From JADFRD01 sp964491015 (GTDB lineage Bacteria; Fidelibacterota; Marinisomatia; Marinisomatales; TCS55), in contig CAZBEY010000003.1 of NCBI GenBank assembly GCA_964491015.1, positions 1-64,000 of the forward strand: a stretch of 64,000 nucleotides of DNA, in the 5' to 3' direction. The notes below the pieces were generated by a model, which saw only the letters and a list, made by a program, of their open reading frames with translations, was not told the DNA's origin and made no database searches. This document shows positions 35,027 through 43,911 of this stretch, in pieces. Positions within the stretch are counted from its first letter, which is position 1, and every line of letters begins with the position of its first letter. Both the position numbers and the translations under genes were made by a program.

Positions 35027-35886
35027 TGTACTTGTACCTTTAAAACACGGTTGGCTCCATTAAAATCAGTGACAAATTCTAATTGATAAAAATGGTTTGT
35101 CCGAAAATACTCAGCGGCTTTTTGAGGGTGATCTCCCAGTCCTACTTCCATGATTAGCCAGCCTCCGGGAAATACCCATTTCTTGGCATTGTTTGCTAAA
35201 TGTCTATAAAACGTGAGACCGTCATGATCGTCCGTAAGAGCCTGGCGGGGTTCGTGATTCCGAACTTCCTTCATGAGGGTAGCCATTTCATCTTTTGGAA
35301 TATACGGTGGGTTCATCAACAATCCATTGTAGGTCGGTTCAGGAGGATAATAATTTAAAAAATCAGTATTCTTGAACGTCACGTTTGATACTTTATTCAG
35401 AGCCGCATTTTCTTTAGCGATTACCAAACAGTTAGATGAAACATCCAATCCATCTATTTCTGCATGGGGCAATTCTGCTGCAACGGATACGGCAATACAT
35501 CCGGAGCCTGTTCCAATATCAACCAATCCTGGATGTTCTAATTCTTGGAAAGTATAAATTGCTACATCAACCAAGCGCTCTGTTTCTTGCCGGGGGATCA
35601 GCACATCTTTGGTTACATTAAATCGTCTTCCGTAAAATTCTGTCCATCCGGTAATATATTGGGCCGGCTCGCCTACGGAACGTTTTTTAACCCATTGTTC
35701 AAATATGATTGCTTGTTCGTTGGAAATTTCTGAATCGTATAACTGAAGTTCCGAAAGTTTACACTCTAGGAGTGCGGATAAAAGCCATTTGGTTTCTTGC
35801 CGGGGATTTTCGATCATGGATGATAGTTGATTCACAGACCAATCCAGCCAGCGTTTGATTTGATTGCCTGTGGGAACCGGGACCAT
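35023..35886 (-). CDS. prmC: Peptide chain release factor N5-glutamine methyltransferase
   Basis: PrmC methylates the glutamine of the GGQ motif in release factors. This 287-residue protein has the N-terminal helical domain ending in RQETKWLLSALL, the SAM motif LVDIGTGSGCIAVSVA and the glutamine-binding NPPYIP. It follows prfA, its substrate gene, with a one-base overlap. This is the usual arrangement. Confidence 0.95.
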   Translation of the reverse strand: MVPVPTGNQIKRWLDWSVNQLSSMIENPRQETKWLLSALLECKLSELQLYDSEISNEQAIIFEQWVKKRSVGEPAQYITGWTEFYGRRFNVTKDVLIPRQETERLVDVAIYTFQELEHPGLVDIGTGSGCIAVSVAAELPHAEIDGLDVSSNCLVIAKENAALNKVSNVTFKNTDFLNYYPPEPTYNGLLMNPPYIPKDEMATLMKEVRNHEPRQALTDDHDGLTFYRHLANNAKKWVFPGGWLIMEVGLGDHPQKAAEYFRTNHFYQLEFVTDFNGANRVLKVQVQ

Positions 35887-36947
35887 CAGTCCCCAGCCAA
35901 AAGCTCCTGCTGTTCTGCAAGTTTTAATTGTTCAATCAATTCCTTAATATTGCCATTCAATACATCCTCCAAATTATACGCTGTATAATTGATTCGATGA
36001 TCTGTAATCCGCCCTTGAGAATAATTATATGTTCGGATTTTTGCAGAACGGTCACCTGTAGAAACCATTAATTTGCGAACATCTGCCCGCTCCTGCGCTA
36101 ATCGCTCTTGTTCTTGCGCCAATAACCTTGAGCGAAGCACTTTCATAGCCAATAGGCGGTTTTGATGTTGGGATTTTTCATCCTGGCATGATACGACCAA
36201 ACCGGAAGGCAGGTGTGTGATCCGTATAGCAGATTCCGTTTTATTCACATGCTGACCTCCAGCGCCACTAGCGCGGAAAGTATCGATTTTTAAATCATTT
36301 TCATTTATATCTATTTCTGCTTCTTCTGCTTCAGGTAAAACAGCCACGGTGGCAGCAGAGGTATGAACACGCCCCCCTGTTTCAGTTTTTGGAACACGCT
36401 GGACACGGTGGACACCGCTCTCATATTTCATAAATCCATAAGCGCCCTTACCCGTGATGGAAAAAATAATTTCTTTGTAACCGCCAATACCGGTTTCATT
36501 TACCCCCATCACTTCACTCACCCAATTGTTTCTTTCGGCATAATGGATATACATGCGATATAAGTCTGCCGCAAAAAGTGCAGCTTCCTCACCACCGGTT
36601 CCTGCACGAATTTCAACAATCGTATTTTTATCGTCATTTGGATCTTTCGGGAGTAATAATGTTTTCAGTTCGGCTTCCAACCTCTTTTGTAGCTCTCTCA
36701 AATCAGAAAGTTCCTCTTGGGCAATCTCTTTTAGGTCTGCATCGTATCCTTTGAGAATTTCTTCATCATCTTCAATTTGTTGGATAATAGATAAAAATTC
36801 TTCTCCTTTATTTACAATAGCAGATAATTGGCTGTGTTCCTGCGCAGTTACTTTTAATCGATCTTGGTCCGAAATCACAGCTGTTTCGGTTAATAATTGA
36901 CCCAATTCATTATACCTGGCAATAACTGTTTCGATTTTATCCTTCAT
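35886..36947 (-). CDS. prfA: Peptide chain release factor 1
   Basis: RF1 ends translation at UAA and UAG. The 353-residue length fits. The catalytic GGQ is at residues 230-232 in ASGAGGQHVNKTES. The recognition loop reads PKT at 186-188, the RF1-type PxT rather than the RF2 SPF. The N-terminal coiled region and the C-terminal RITDHRINYTAYNLEDVLNG are typical. It overlaps yqhQ and prmC by one base each. Confidence 0.97.
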   Translation of the reverse strand: MKDKIETVIARYNELGQLLTETAVISDQDRLKVTAQEHSQLSAIVNKGEEFLSIIQQIEDDEEILKGYDADLKEIAQEELSDLRELQKRLEAELKTLLLPKDPNDDKNTIVEIRAGTGGEEAALFAADLYRMYIHYAERNNWVSEVMGVNETGIGGYKEIIFSITGKGAYGFMKYESGVHRVQRVPKTETGGRVHTSAATVAVLPEAEEAEIDINENDLKIDTFRASGAGGQHVNKTESAIRITHLPSGLVVSCQDEKSQHQNRLLAMKVLRSRLLAQEQERLAQERADVRKLMVSTGDRSAKIRTYNYSQGRITDHRINYTAYNLEDVLNGNIKELIEQLKLAEQQELLAGD

Positions 36948-37906
36948 TAGATAGCATCGGCTGTATATTTTTTACCTGCCATTTTATTATATTGATTGCC
37001 AAAGGCATTTTTTAAAGCAGTAATAGCTACTTCAATCATATCGTCATCAGGCGGTTGGGTGGTTATCCTTTGCAGCCACAATCCGGGCGCTCTTAATGCG
37101 TGAAAGAATAGATTTTTATCCTTGCGAGCGGTAAGTTTTATGATTTCATAAGAGACTCCCGCTACGATAGGCATCAGGGGTAAATGAAATGCAATACGAT
37201 GAAATATAGTAATGTCACCCACAATGGCTATTATGATGGTATCAATGAATGCAAAAACAAGAATGGCTGATAATAATACAATGAATAAGAAACTGGTTCC
37301 GCAACGGGGATGGTAGGTTGGAAATGATTGGGCATTTTCTATATTGACATTTTTCCCAGATTCAAAATTGAACACCACCCGGTGTTCAGCGCCGTGATAT
37401 CGAAAAAGACGTTTCACATCTTTCATCATTGAAATGGCTAATAAATACAAAATGAAAAACGAAATACGAAAACATCCTGAAATCAAATTAAAAAACAATG
37501 CGTCTTTCTCTATATCCAACAGCCACGTGGTAATCCATAGAGGGCCGACAACAAACATTCCAATTGCAAGCGCTATGGCAAATAACATTGAAAGTGAGTT
37601 AGCCAGTTTACCCGGCTTTTTCTCAGCTTCTTCCGGCAGTGCGATATCTGCAGACCATTGCAATGTAGACATTCCCATTTTCATTGATTCAAATAAGGCC
37701 ATGATACCTCTGAATACCAGTTTCTCCCAAAAGGGAGATGTTTCTACTTTAGAAATGAATTCATGTTTATCAATGTGCATCTTGCCCTCGGGGTCCCGTA
37801 CAGCAGTTGCGTAGGCGCCGGGAACACGCATCATGACGCCTTCGATGACGGCTTGACCGCCAACAAGAATGGAAGGCTTCATTAGGGTAATTAACAAATG
37901 TTTCAT
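36947..37906 (-). CDS. DUF1385 membrane protein (YqhQ-like)
   Basis: This 319-residue protein of the YqhQ family is often found next to prfA and rpmE, and its function is poorly defined. The N-terminal hallmark is VGGQAVIEGVMMRVPG. Two pairs of hydrophobic helices follow (about 108-165 and 210-250), with the conserved cytoplasmic RYHGAEHRVVFNFE and YHPRCGTSFLF between them. A second possible start (MKPSILVGG) eight codons downstream fits the family better than the first ATG. Confidence 0.88.
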   Translation of the reverse strand: MKHLLITLMKPSILVGGQAVIEGVMMRVPGAYATAVRDPEGKMHIDKHEFISKVETSPFWEKLVFRGIMALFESMKMGMSTLQWSADIALPEEAEKKPGKLANSLSMLFAIALAIGMFVVGPLWITTWLLDIEKDALFFNLISGCFRISFFILYLLAISMMKDVKRLFRYHGAEHRVVFNFESGKNVNIENAQSFPTYHPRCGTSFLFIVLLSAILVFAFIDTIIIAIVGDITIFHRIAFHLPLMPIVAGVSYEIIKLTARKDKNLFFHALRAPGLWLQRITTQPPDDDMIEVAITALKNAFGNQYNKMAGKKYTADAI

Positions 37907-37910
37907 CGAT

Positions 37911-37948
37911 AAAAAAATGGCTCCAGTCAGATAAAACTATGGAGCCAT
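37911..37948 (-). terminator. Rho-independent terminator after rpmE
   Basis: On the minus strand ATGGCTCCA (37948-37940) pairs with TGGAGCCAT (37925-37917), with a 14-base loop and a run of T just after. It closes the rho-to-rpmE transcription unit and separates it from yqhQ-prfA. Confidence 0.88.
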
Positions 37949-37965
37949 CAATTTGCTTGTGTTAG

Positions 37966-38172
37966 TTATCGAGCGACTTTTGCGTATTTTTCATTGAACT
38001 TTTCAATACGACCGGCCGTATCTACCAACTTCTGTTTTCCTGAGAAAAACGGATGACAAACAGAGCAGATATCAAGCCGTTGGTCACCAACGGTACTGTA
38101 CACTTCGAATGAATGACCACAAGCACAATGTACTTTACTCAGTTTATAATCAGGATGAATTCCTTGTTTCAT
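37966..38172 (-). CDS. rpmE: 50S ribosomal protein L31
   Basis: This is a 68-residue zinc-binding L31. It begins MKQGIHPDY and has the four zinc cysteines of the C+ form (Cys16, Cys18, Cys36, Cys39 in CACG and CSVCHPFFSG). The C+ form serves as a zinc store in other bacteria; the zinc-free paralogue is not in the window. A strong terminator follows. Confidence 0.97.
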   Translation of the reverse strand: MKQGIHPDYKLSKVHCACGHSFEVYSTVGDQRLDICSVCHPFFSGKQKLVDTAGRIEKFNEKYAKVAR

Positions 38173-38185
38173 AATAAAACTCCTT

Positions 38186-39397
38186 TTAATTCAATTGTTT
38201 TAATGCATGTGCCACTTTGGATATTCCTCTTCGAATTGTATCACTATCCGTGGCGCATGAAAATCGTATATAACCCGGTGCACCAAAACCGTCCCCGGGT
38301 ACCGTTACTACAGACTTTGAATTTAATATATATCCGCTCAGATCGAAAGAATCCCGGATTATTTTTTCATGAGTCTTTTTTCCAATATAATAGGACATAT
38401 TTGGGAATGTATAAAACGCTCCACCCGGAATTGCACATGATACTCCGGGAATTTCATTCAATAGACCCACCATCAAATCACGGCGTTTTTTAAATTTCAA
38501 TCTCATTTCTTCAGCGGGTTGTTGATCTCCCGTTAATGCGGCAATGGCTGCCCGCTGACCGATTGAATTCGCGCAGGATGTTGCTTGTCCCTGAATTTTA
38601 CCCATTGCTTTAATGATCGTCTTGTCTCCTGCGGCATATCCGATTCGCCAACCTGTCATGGCATAAGTTTTTGAGAGACTCATGCAGGTGATTACTCTTG
38701 CTCCGATATTGTGATCGCGATTCAATTTTTCCGCGCTGATAAATTCTCCATCGAAGATCAGACGTTCATAGCATTCATCTGATATTACAGTCCAATCGCG
38801 CTTTGCCGCAATATTTAACAGCCTGATTAATGCTTCAGCGCTCCACACACCACCAGTTGGATTGGAGGGAGAATTAACAATAACGCCTTTAATATTTTCC
38901 GTTGTTTTCTTCTCCAAATCATCAAAATCTGCCTCAAATTGATTCTCGGAACGTGTTTTTACAATGATTGGTTCAGCATCTGCTAATCGTACAAACTCAG
39001 GAAAGGATACCCAGTAAGGGGCGAAAACCACCGCTTCATCCCCTTTGTCAAACAATACTTGACAGACATTGTATAGGCTTTGCTTTTCCCCGTTTGAAAC
39101 AAGAATTTCACTAGGATCAAATTCCAACCCATTCTCACGCTTTAGTTTTTCGCAGATAGCCTGCCGGAGTTCAATCATGCCGGATCCGGCTGTATACTTT
39201 GTGTATCCGTCATCCATGGCCTGTTTACCGGCGTTGATAATATGATCCGGTGTATTAAAATCAGGTTCTCCTACGCTGAAGTTGATTACATCAATGCCTT
39301 GAAACCGCATTTCAGCTGCCTTTGATGCCATCTCCAGAGTAAACGAAGGCTTTACCCGGTCAATCCGGGATGCCAACTTAACGGGTGTGGATGTCAT
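38186..39397 (-). CDS. Aspartate/aromatic aminotransferase, class I PLP enzyme
   Basis: This 403-residue enzyme of the bacterial aspartate aminotransferase (AspB/AAT-Ib) type moves amino groups between aspartate and 2-oxoglutarate. Motifs: SVGEPDFNTPDHI, YTAGSGMIELRQAI, SNGEKQSLYN, NSPSNPTGG, the PLP-lysine SLSKTYAMTGWRIGY, and the substrate arginine in YIRFSCA. It begins right after the Cas6-like gene stop and is 13 bases before rpmE. Confidence 0.93.
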   Translation of the reverse strand: MTSTPVKLASRIDRVKPSFTLEMASKAAEMRFQGIDVINFSVGEPDFNTPDHIINAGKQAMDDGYTKYTAGSGMIELRQAICEKLKRENGLEFDPSEILVSNGEKQSLYNVCQVLFDKGDEAVVFAPYWVSFPEFVRLADAEPIIVKTRSENQFEADFDDLEKKTTENIKGVIVNSPSNPTGGVWSAEALIRLLNIAAKRDWTVISDECYERLIFDGEFISAEKLNRDHNIGARVITCMSLSKTYAMTGWRIGYAAGDKTIIKAMGKIQGQATSCANSIGQRAAIAALTGDQQPAEEMRLKFKKRRDLMVGLLNEIPGVSCAIPGGAFYTFPNMSYYIGKKTHEKIIRDSFDLSGYILNSKSVVTVPGDGFGAPGYIRFSCATDSDTIRRGISKVAHALKQLN

Positions 39398-40456
39398 TTA
39401 TAATTTATGCTGTTTTTTATGAAATTCAGGACTGTTGAATTTTGCATCATCAGAAAATGAATCATCCGTTTCTATGTCAAATTCTTCTGTTAATACTTTT
39501 TTACTGCTTTTTCTAACAGACCTTTTTGGTGTTTTTTTCACAGTCTTTTTAACTGTCTTTTTTTCCGGTTTCTTTTCTAGTTTCTTTTTCGGTTCTTCGT
39601 CTAATATTTCATCTTGTTTTTTGTCAATCGTTTTCTTTTTAACTCTATTCCGTTTTGGTTTCGGAACATCTTTCATCGAAACGCCTTCGAGATCAGACTC
39701 TGCATAAGCTATTTGTGCCTCGGATTCTTTTTTATCAATATCTTCGTCTAATTTTTCCGGATCGAATTGAAACGACTTTGGATTAAACATACCATATAGC
39801 GCTCCATAACCGCGTGTTATTCCATTTCCGATGCCCATATAATTAGGAAGAAGAAAATTGGTTCGAAATTCACCGGAGAATGCACCCCAAAATCGTTCAT
39901 CAACTGGTTTTGGAAACATGGACGTTAAGTTTACTTTTGTAAAGATTTTATCGTTGATTTCAACTCCCATTTCACGAGCTAGAAATACAATGTTTTGTCC
40001 CAAAAGCCGATTCAGAAATGATATGCGCTCCATATTATTTAAGAAACGATACCGACTACCGGTTGTTTGGTTTAATGCCACCCACGGAGTCAGGAAGCGA
40101 TACCTGATTAACCTGTCCACTTGCCTAAAATGATCTGAATTGGATACGATATCCGTATCAAATACTTGGAATGTAATATTACCAAAATCCAATATGTCGA
40201 GTCTGTCTGCCAACTCAATAACAGGATCGACCCCTTCGTGGATTCCAACAATATATATTTGTTCATTCAGGATTTTTACTTGTACCCTGGGATAGAGAAA
40301 TTGATCCCGATATGTACCATCCATCATTGAAATAACTTCCAAATCTGGATATTGACGCATGAAAACGCCTTTAACCTGATACGGCGTCTTTCTAACTGGT
40401 TTATCCGTTATTACACGAACAGTAACTGTGCGCACCTCAGCGTTACTGTATTCCAT
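39398..40456 (-). CDS. Cas6b-like RAMP protein with lysine-rich C-terminal tail, outside any CRISPR locus
   Basis: This 352-residue protein looks like the Cas6b C-terminal-domain family of Bacteroidetes-type CRISPR endoribonucleases, which cut CRISPR precursor RNA. What I see: an N-terminal strand EVRTVTVRVITDKP, the segment IYIVGIHEGVDPV with His73, the conserved RFLTPWVALNQ at 120-130, and the RAMP glycine-rich loop GIGNGITRGYG at 208-218 after FLLPNYM. Candidate catalytic histidines are His73 and His109. Residues about 235-352 form a charged, probably disordered extension with KKTVKKTVKKTPKRS repeats (264-321) and an acidic patch after it. A GAGG ribosome binding site precedes ATG 40456. 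It lies 60 bases after rho and directly before an aminotransferase gene and rpmE. No CRISPR array or other cas gene is present. A role in processing or binding cellular RNA is inferred. Confidence 0.7.
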   Translation of the reverse strand: MEYSNAEVRTVTVRVITDKPVRKTPYQVKGVFMRQYPDLEVISMMDGTYRDQFLYPRVQVKILNEQIYIVGIHEGVDPVIELADRLDILDFGNITFQVFDTDIVSNSDHFRQVDRLIRYRFLTPWVALNQTTGSRYRFLNNMERISFLNRLLGQNIVFLAREMGVEINDKIFTKVNLTSMFPKPVDERFWGAFSGEFRTNFLLPNYMGIGNGITRGYGALYGMFNPKSFQFDPEKLDEDIDKKESEAQIAYAESDLEGVSMKDVPKPKRNRVKKKTIDKKQDEILDEEPKKKLEKKPEKKTVKKTVKKTPKRSVRKSSKKVLTEEFDIETDDSFSDDAKFNSPEFHKKQHKL

Positions 40457-40516
40457 AATTACACCTCATTTGCTAGTTATAATAAAAAGGACTACACCTT
40501 TAATAGTAAGTTACAT

Positions 40517-41764
40517 TTATTGATTCATAGTTTCCATAAATTCTTCATTGCTCTTTGTCCGCTTCATTCTTGTATGCATAAACTCCATAGCTTCAATAAC
40601 GTTCATCTCATTTAAGAGTTTCCTTAAAATCCACATTCTTCCGAGTGTCTTTTTATCTAAGAGCAATTCTTCTTTTCTTGTCCCGGAACGAACAATATCA
40701 AACGAAGGATATATTCGACGGTCACTAAGGCGGCGATCTAAAACAAGTTCCATATTACCGGTTCCTTTAAATTCCTCAAAAATGACTTCATCCATTCTGC
40801 TTCCTGTGTCGATCAGAGCAGTGGCAATAATCGATAAACTACCGCTTTCTTCCGTATTTCTCGCAGCGCCAAAAAATTGTTTCGGTTTTTTCAGAGCATT
40901 TGAGTCCACGCCGCCGGATAAAATTTTACCACTGTGTGGAATGACTGCATTATGAGCGCGACCCAGGCGGGTAAGGCTGTCGAGTAAAATAACAACATCA
41001 TGACCATATTCTACCATGCGCCTTGCCTTCTGTAAAACCATGTCTGCGACGGCTACGTGACGTTCGGGCGGTTCATCAAAGGTTGAGCTTACAACTTCTG
41101 CGTTCACTTGCTGTTTCATATCGGTTACTTCTTCCGGCCTTTCATCTATAAGCAGAATAATTAATTTGACTTCCGGGTGATTTGTCAATAATGAATTGGC
41201 AATTTTTTGCAGCAAAATTGTCTTTCCCGTTTTTGGTTGAGCAACGATCAGTCCGCGCTGCCCTTTTCCAATAGGAGAAATTAGATCCATAATCCTCATT
41301 GATAAATCTTTTGATTCTGTTTCTAATTTAAATTTTTCATCAGGATATTTCGGAGTTAGATTATCAAATAATATTCCTTTTTTGACCTGATCCGGTGATT
41401 CGTCGTTCACCGTTTCCAGTTTCAGAAGCGCATAAAACCGCTCTTTAGCTTTGGGTTTACGTATTTGACCATAGACAGAGTGTCCTGTTTTTAGACCGAA
41501 ACGCTTAATTTGGGACGGACTTACATAAATATCATCCTGACCAGGTAAATAGTTAAAGTCAGGGCTTCTCAAAAAACCGTAGCCTTCGTTTAATACTTCA
41601 AGAACGCCTCTGGCATGTAATAAGCCCTCTTTCTCGTTTTGCGCTTCAAGAACTTTAATAATTAATCCCTGCTTATTCAAGCCAGAGGATCCCTGGATTT
41701 TTAAATCCTGAGCCATTTTCACCAGTTCTTTAATATTTAGGGATTGTAGTTGATTAACATCCAT
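40517..41764 (-). CDS. rho: Transcription termination factor Rho
   Basis: Rho is the hexameric RNA helicase that ends transcription. This 415-residue protein has the N-terminal helical SAP-like part, the RNA-binding cold-shock fold (GVLEVLNEGYGFLRSPDFNYLPGQDDIYVS layout), Walker A QPKTGKT (177-182), Walker B VVILLDSLTRL, and the Q-loop/R-loop region SGGVD. The length is normal, with no inserted domain. It is followed by the Cas6-like gene. Its upstream 103-base leader, after folC, may carry autoregulation, but no motif is clear. Confidence 0.97.
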   Translation of the reverse strand: MDVNQLQSLNIKELVKMAQDLKIQGSSGLNKQGLIIKVLEAQNEKEGLLHARGVLEVLNEGYGFLRSPDFNYLPGQDDIYVSPSQIKRFGLKTGHSVYGQIRKPKAKERFYALLKLETVNDESPDQVKKGILFDNLTPKYPDEKFKLETESKDLSMRIMDLISPIGKGQRGLIVAQPKTGKTILLQKIANSLLTNHPEVKLIILLIDERPEEVTDMKQQVNAEVVSSTFDEPPERHVAVADMVLQKARRMVEYGHDVVILLDSLTRLGRAHNAVIPHSGKILSGGVDSNALKKPKQFFGAARNTEESGSLSIIATALIDTGSRMDEVIFEEFKGTGNMELVLDRRLSDRRIYPSFDIVRSGTRKEELLLDKKTLGRMWILRKLLNEMNVIEAMEFMHTRMKRTKSNEEFMETMNQ

Positions 41765-41867
41765 ATATAAATAACTCCAATTGAATTATGATAGTCTGTT
41801 TTTTATGAAATTTTCTTTGTGAAATATATTCCTGCGGAAGCAGGTGCATAGAAAGGGCGAAATTACT

Positions 41868-43118
41868 CTAAATGAACCCATTGTCAAAGAAAAAATGAAA
41901 ATGTTTAAAAACGTTTTTTGCAATATAATGGGAGCCAAAAACCAATCCTGGTATTTCTATGTTGGCAGAAGAGGTAAAATCTTTCAAATGACTTATTGGT
42001 TGGGCATCAATATCATTTTCCTTTAATCGATCACTCAAATCAATGGCGCCAATGAGTAGATCGTTATCATCATCAATAGTCCATATTTTCTCAAACTGAT
42101 CTTTTAATGAAGGTGTAATCAACTCTAATTCTTTATCTTCTTTCAAAGCAATGAGCCCAACGGGCTTCCTATTAAATAAAACTTTTATTGTATTAAGTGC
42201 ACAGTTGATTCCATCTGCGTTATGGGCAACATCGTAAACAATTGGAGGCCGAAATGATAACACCTGGAAGCGACCTGGCCACGCTGCCTTTTTTAAACCT
42301 CTATTTATGGTAGTTTGGGTTATATTAAAATTCAACGAACGAACTGCTTTAATCGCAAGGGATGCATTAACAGCTTGATGATTACCAATTAACGATGTTG
42401 TGTAAGGTAAATCGCCCCATATAAACGTTGTGCCGGTTAAGGACACACTACAACGATCAGGTGTTTTAAGAAATTGAATATTTTCGCCAACGGCTTTTGC
42501 TTTCTCTTCAAAAACAGATCGAACGGCATTCATTTGAATACAGCTTATTGCCGGAGTCCCTTTTTTTATTATTCCTGCTTTTTCCCTGGCAATATTATTA
42601 ATTTTTTCACCTAGTATTTCCCGGTGATCCATACTAACTCTTGTCAGAACTGAAATCTTCGGCCGGATGACATTTGTTGAATCCAGTCGACCGCCCAAAC
42701 CTGTTTCAATGATGGCGTAATTAACATTCTTCCTATGAAAATACCAGAGTGCCATAGCTGTTGTTGTTTCAAAAAATGTACTTTCGATCGCCTTAATATC
42801 ATCATAAAACAAATCCATAAATTCTACAATATCTTCATCAGAAATTGGAATACCATTAACTCTAATGCGCTCATTGAAATGGATTAAATGGGGGGAAGTA
42901 TATAAACCAACCTTTACCCCGGCTTCACGCAAAATGGAAAAAATCATCGCACAAGTAGACCCCTTCCCATTTGTTCCTGCTACATGGATGCACTTCAATT
43001 TTTTATGTGGGTTGCCGCACGCACCTAAAAGCATTTCAGTATGTTCAAGCCCTGTTTTAATTCCAAGGCGCTGTAACGAGTATAATTCTTTAAGGATTTT
43101 CTGTAAATCAGAAATCAT
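41868..43118 (-). CDS. folC: Folylpolyglutamate / dihydrofolate synthase
   Basis: FolC adds glutamate to dihydropteroate and to reduced folates. This 416-residue ATP-dependent Mur-ligase-family enzyme shows HVAGTNGKGSTCAMI (P-loop), the TSPHLIHFNERI folate/omega loop, and ETGLGGRLDSTN, with the ligase histidine in YDVAHNADGI. It overlaps murI by 11 bases. Confidence 0.95.
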   Translation of the reverse strand: MISDLQKILKELYSLQRLGIKTGLEHTEMLLGACGNPHKKLKCIHVAGTNGKGSTCAMIFSILREAGVKVGLYTSPHLIHFNERIRVNGIPISDEDIVEFMDLFYDDIKAIESTFFETTTAMALWYFHRKNVNYAIIETGLGGRLDSTNVIRPKISVLTRVSMDHREILGEKINNIAREKAGIIKKGTPAISCIQMNAVRSVFEEKAKAVGENIQFLKTPDRCSVSLTGTTFIWGDLPYTTSLIGNHQAVNASLAIKAVRSLNFNITQTTINRGLKKAAWPGRFQVLSFRPPIVYDVAHNADGINCALNTIKVLFNRKPVGLIALKEDKELELITPSLKDQFEKIWTIDDDNDLLIGAIDLSDRLKENDIDAQPISHLKDFTSSANIEIPGLVFGSHYIAKNVFKHFHFFFDNGFI

Positions 43119-43911
43119 GAACCATTTGGACGTTATCTAAAGATGAGCCCAAAAAGCGTTTCCCAATTGCTTCAAACCTCAAGGGAATATCTGTGACGTA
43201 ACACCTGAGCGATCCTGTTTGATTCCCGGTATTTAATAAATTAGAGTTTGAAAGCTGGCTTTGTGTCTCGCGCGCGACTGCTTCTGCTGAGTCAATCAAA
43301 ATCATTTTCTTATTTACGTAATGTGCAATGACGTTTTTTAATAATGGATAATGAGTACACCCAAGAATTAATGTATCAATTATATTGTCATTAAATTGGT
43401 CCAAATAGTGGGCAGTAATTTTCTCAACAACGTCTCCTTCAAGCCAACCCTCTTCGGCCAGTGGAACAAAAAGTGGACACGCCTGTGTACTTGTAATAAC
43501 ATTTTTATCGATATTGTATATTGCATTCTCATACGCTCCGGAACTAACGGTGGCCACCGTTCCAATGATGCCGACGTGTTTATTACGAGTTGCTTTCACT
43601 GCTTCCTTCGCACCTGGATTGATAACACCTACGACCGGCTCAGAAATATTTATCATTAAAGTATCCAAAGCCATTGCAGTCGCAGTATTGCACGCAACCA
43701 CAATTAATTTTGAATTATTATTTATTAAATAATTTGTGATATCATTAGAATACTCGATAATGAGTTCTTTACTTTTATTGCCATATGGGACTCGTGCGGT
43801 ATCACCAAAATAAATAATGGATTCATTCGGGAGGAGTTCTTTTATCGCTTTCACAACGGTTAGTCCTCCCAATCCTGAATCAAACACGCCGATGGGTCTT
43901 GTATCAGACAT
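43108..43911 (-). CDS. murI: Glutamate racemase
   Basis: MurI makes D-glutamate for peptidoglycan. This is a 267-residue protein with GVFDSGLGGLTVV, YFGDTARVPYG, the first catalytic cysteine in VACNTATA (about Cys74), and the second in LGCTHYPLL (about Cys184). It overlaps the amidase gene by one base and folC by 11. This makes a small cell-wall/folate operon. Confidence 0.97.
   Translation of the reverse strand: MSDTRPIGVFDSGLGGLTVVKAIKELLPNESIIYFGDTARVPYGNKSKELIIEYSNDITNYLINNNSKLIVVACNTATAMALDTLMINISEPVVGVINPGAKEAVKATRNKHVGIIGTVATVSSGAYENAIYNIDKNVITSTQACPLFVPLAEEGWLEGDVVEKITAHYLDQFNDNIIDTLILGCTHYPLLKNVIAHYVNKKMILIDSAEAVARETQSQLSNSNLLNTGNQTGSLRCYVTDIPLRFEAIGKRFLGSSLDNVQMVHDF

Noticed and set aside
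39000..41000. CRISPR array near the Cas6-like gene
   Set aside because: I found no regularly spaced direct repeats of 24-40 bases near this gene or elsewhere in the window.
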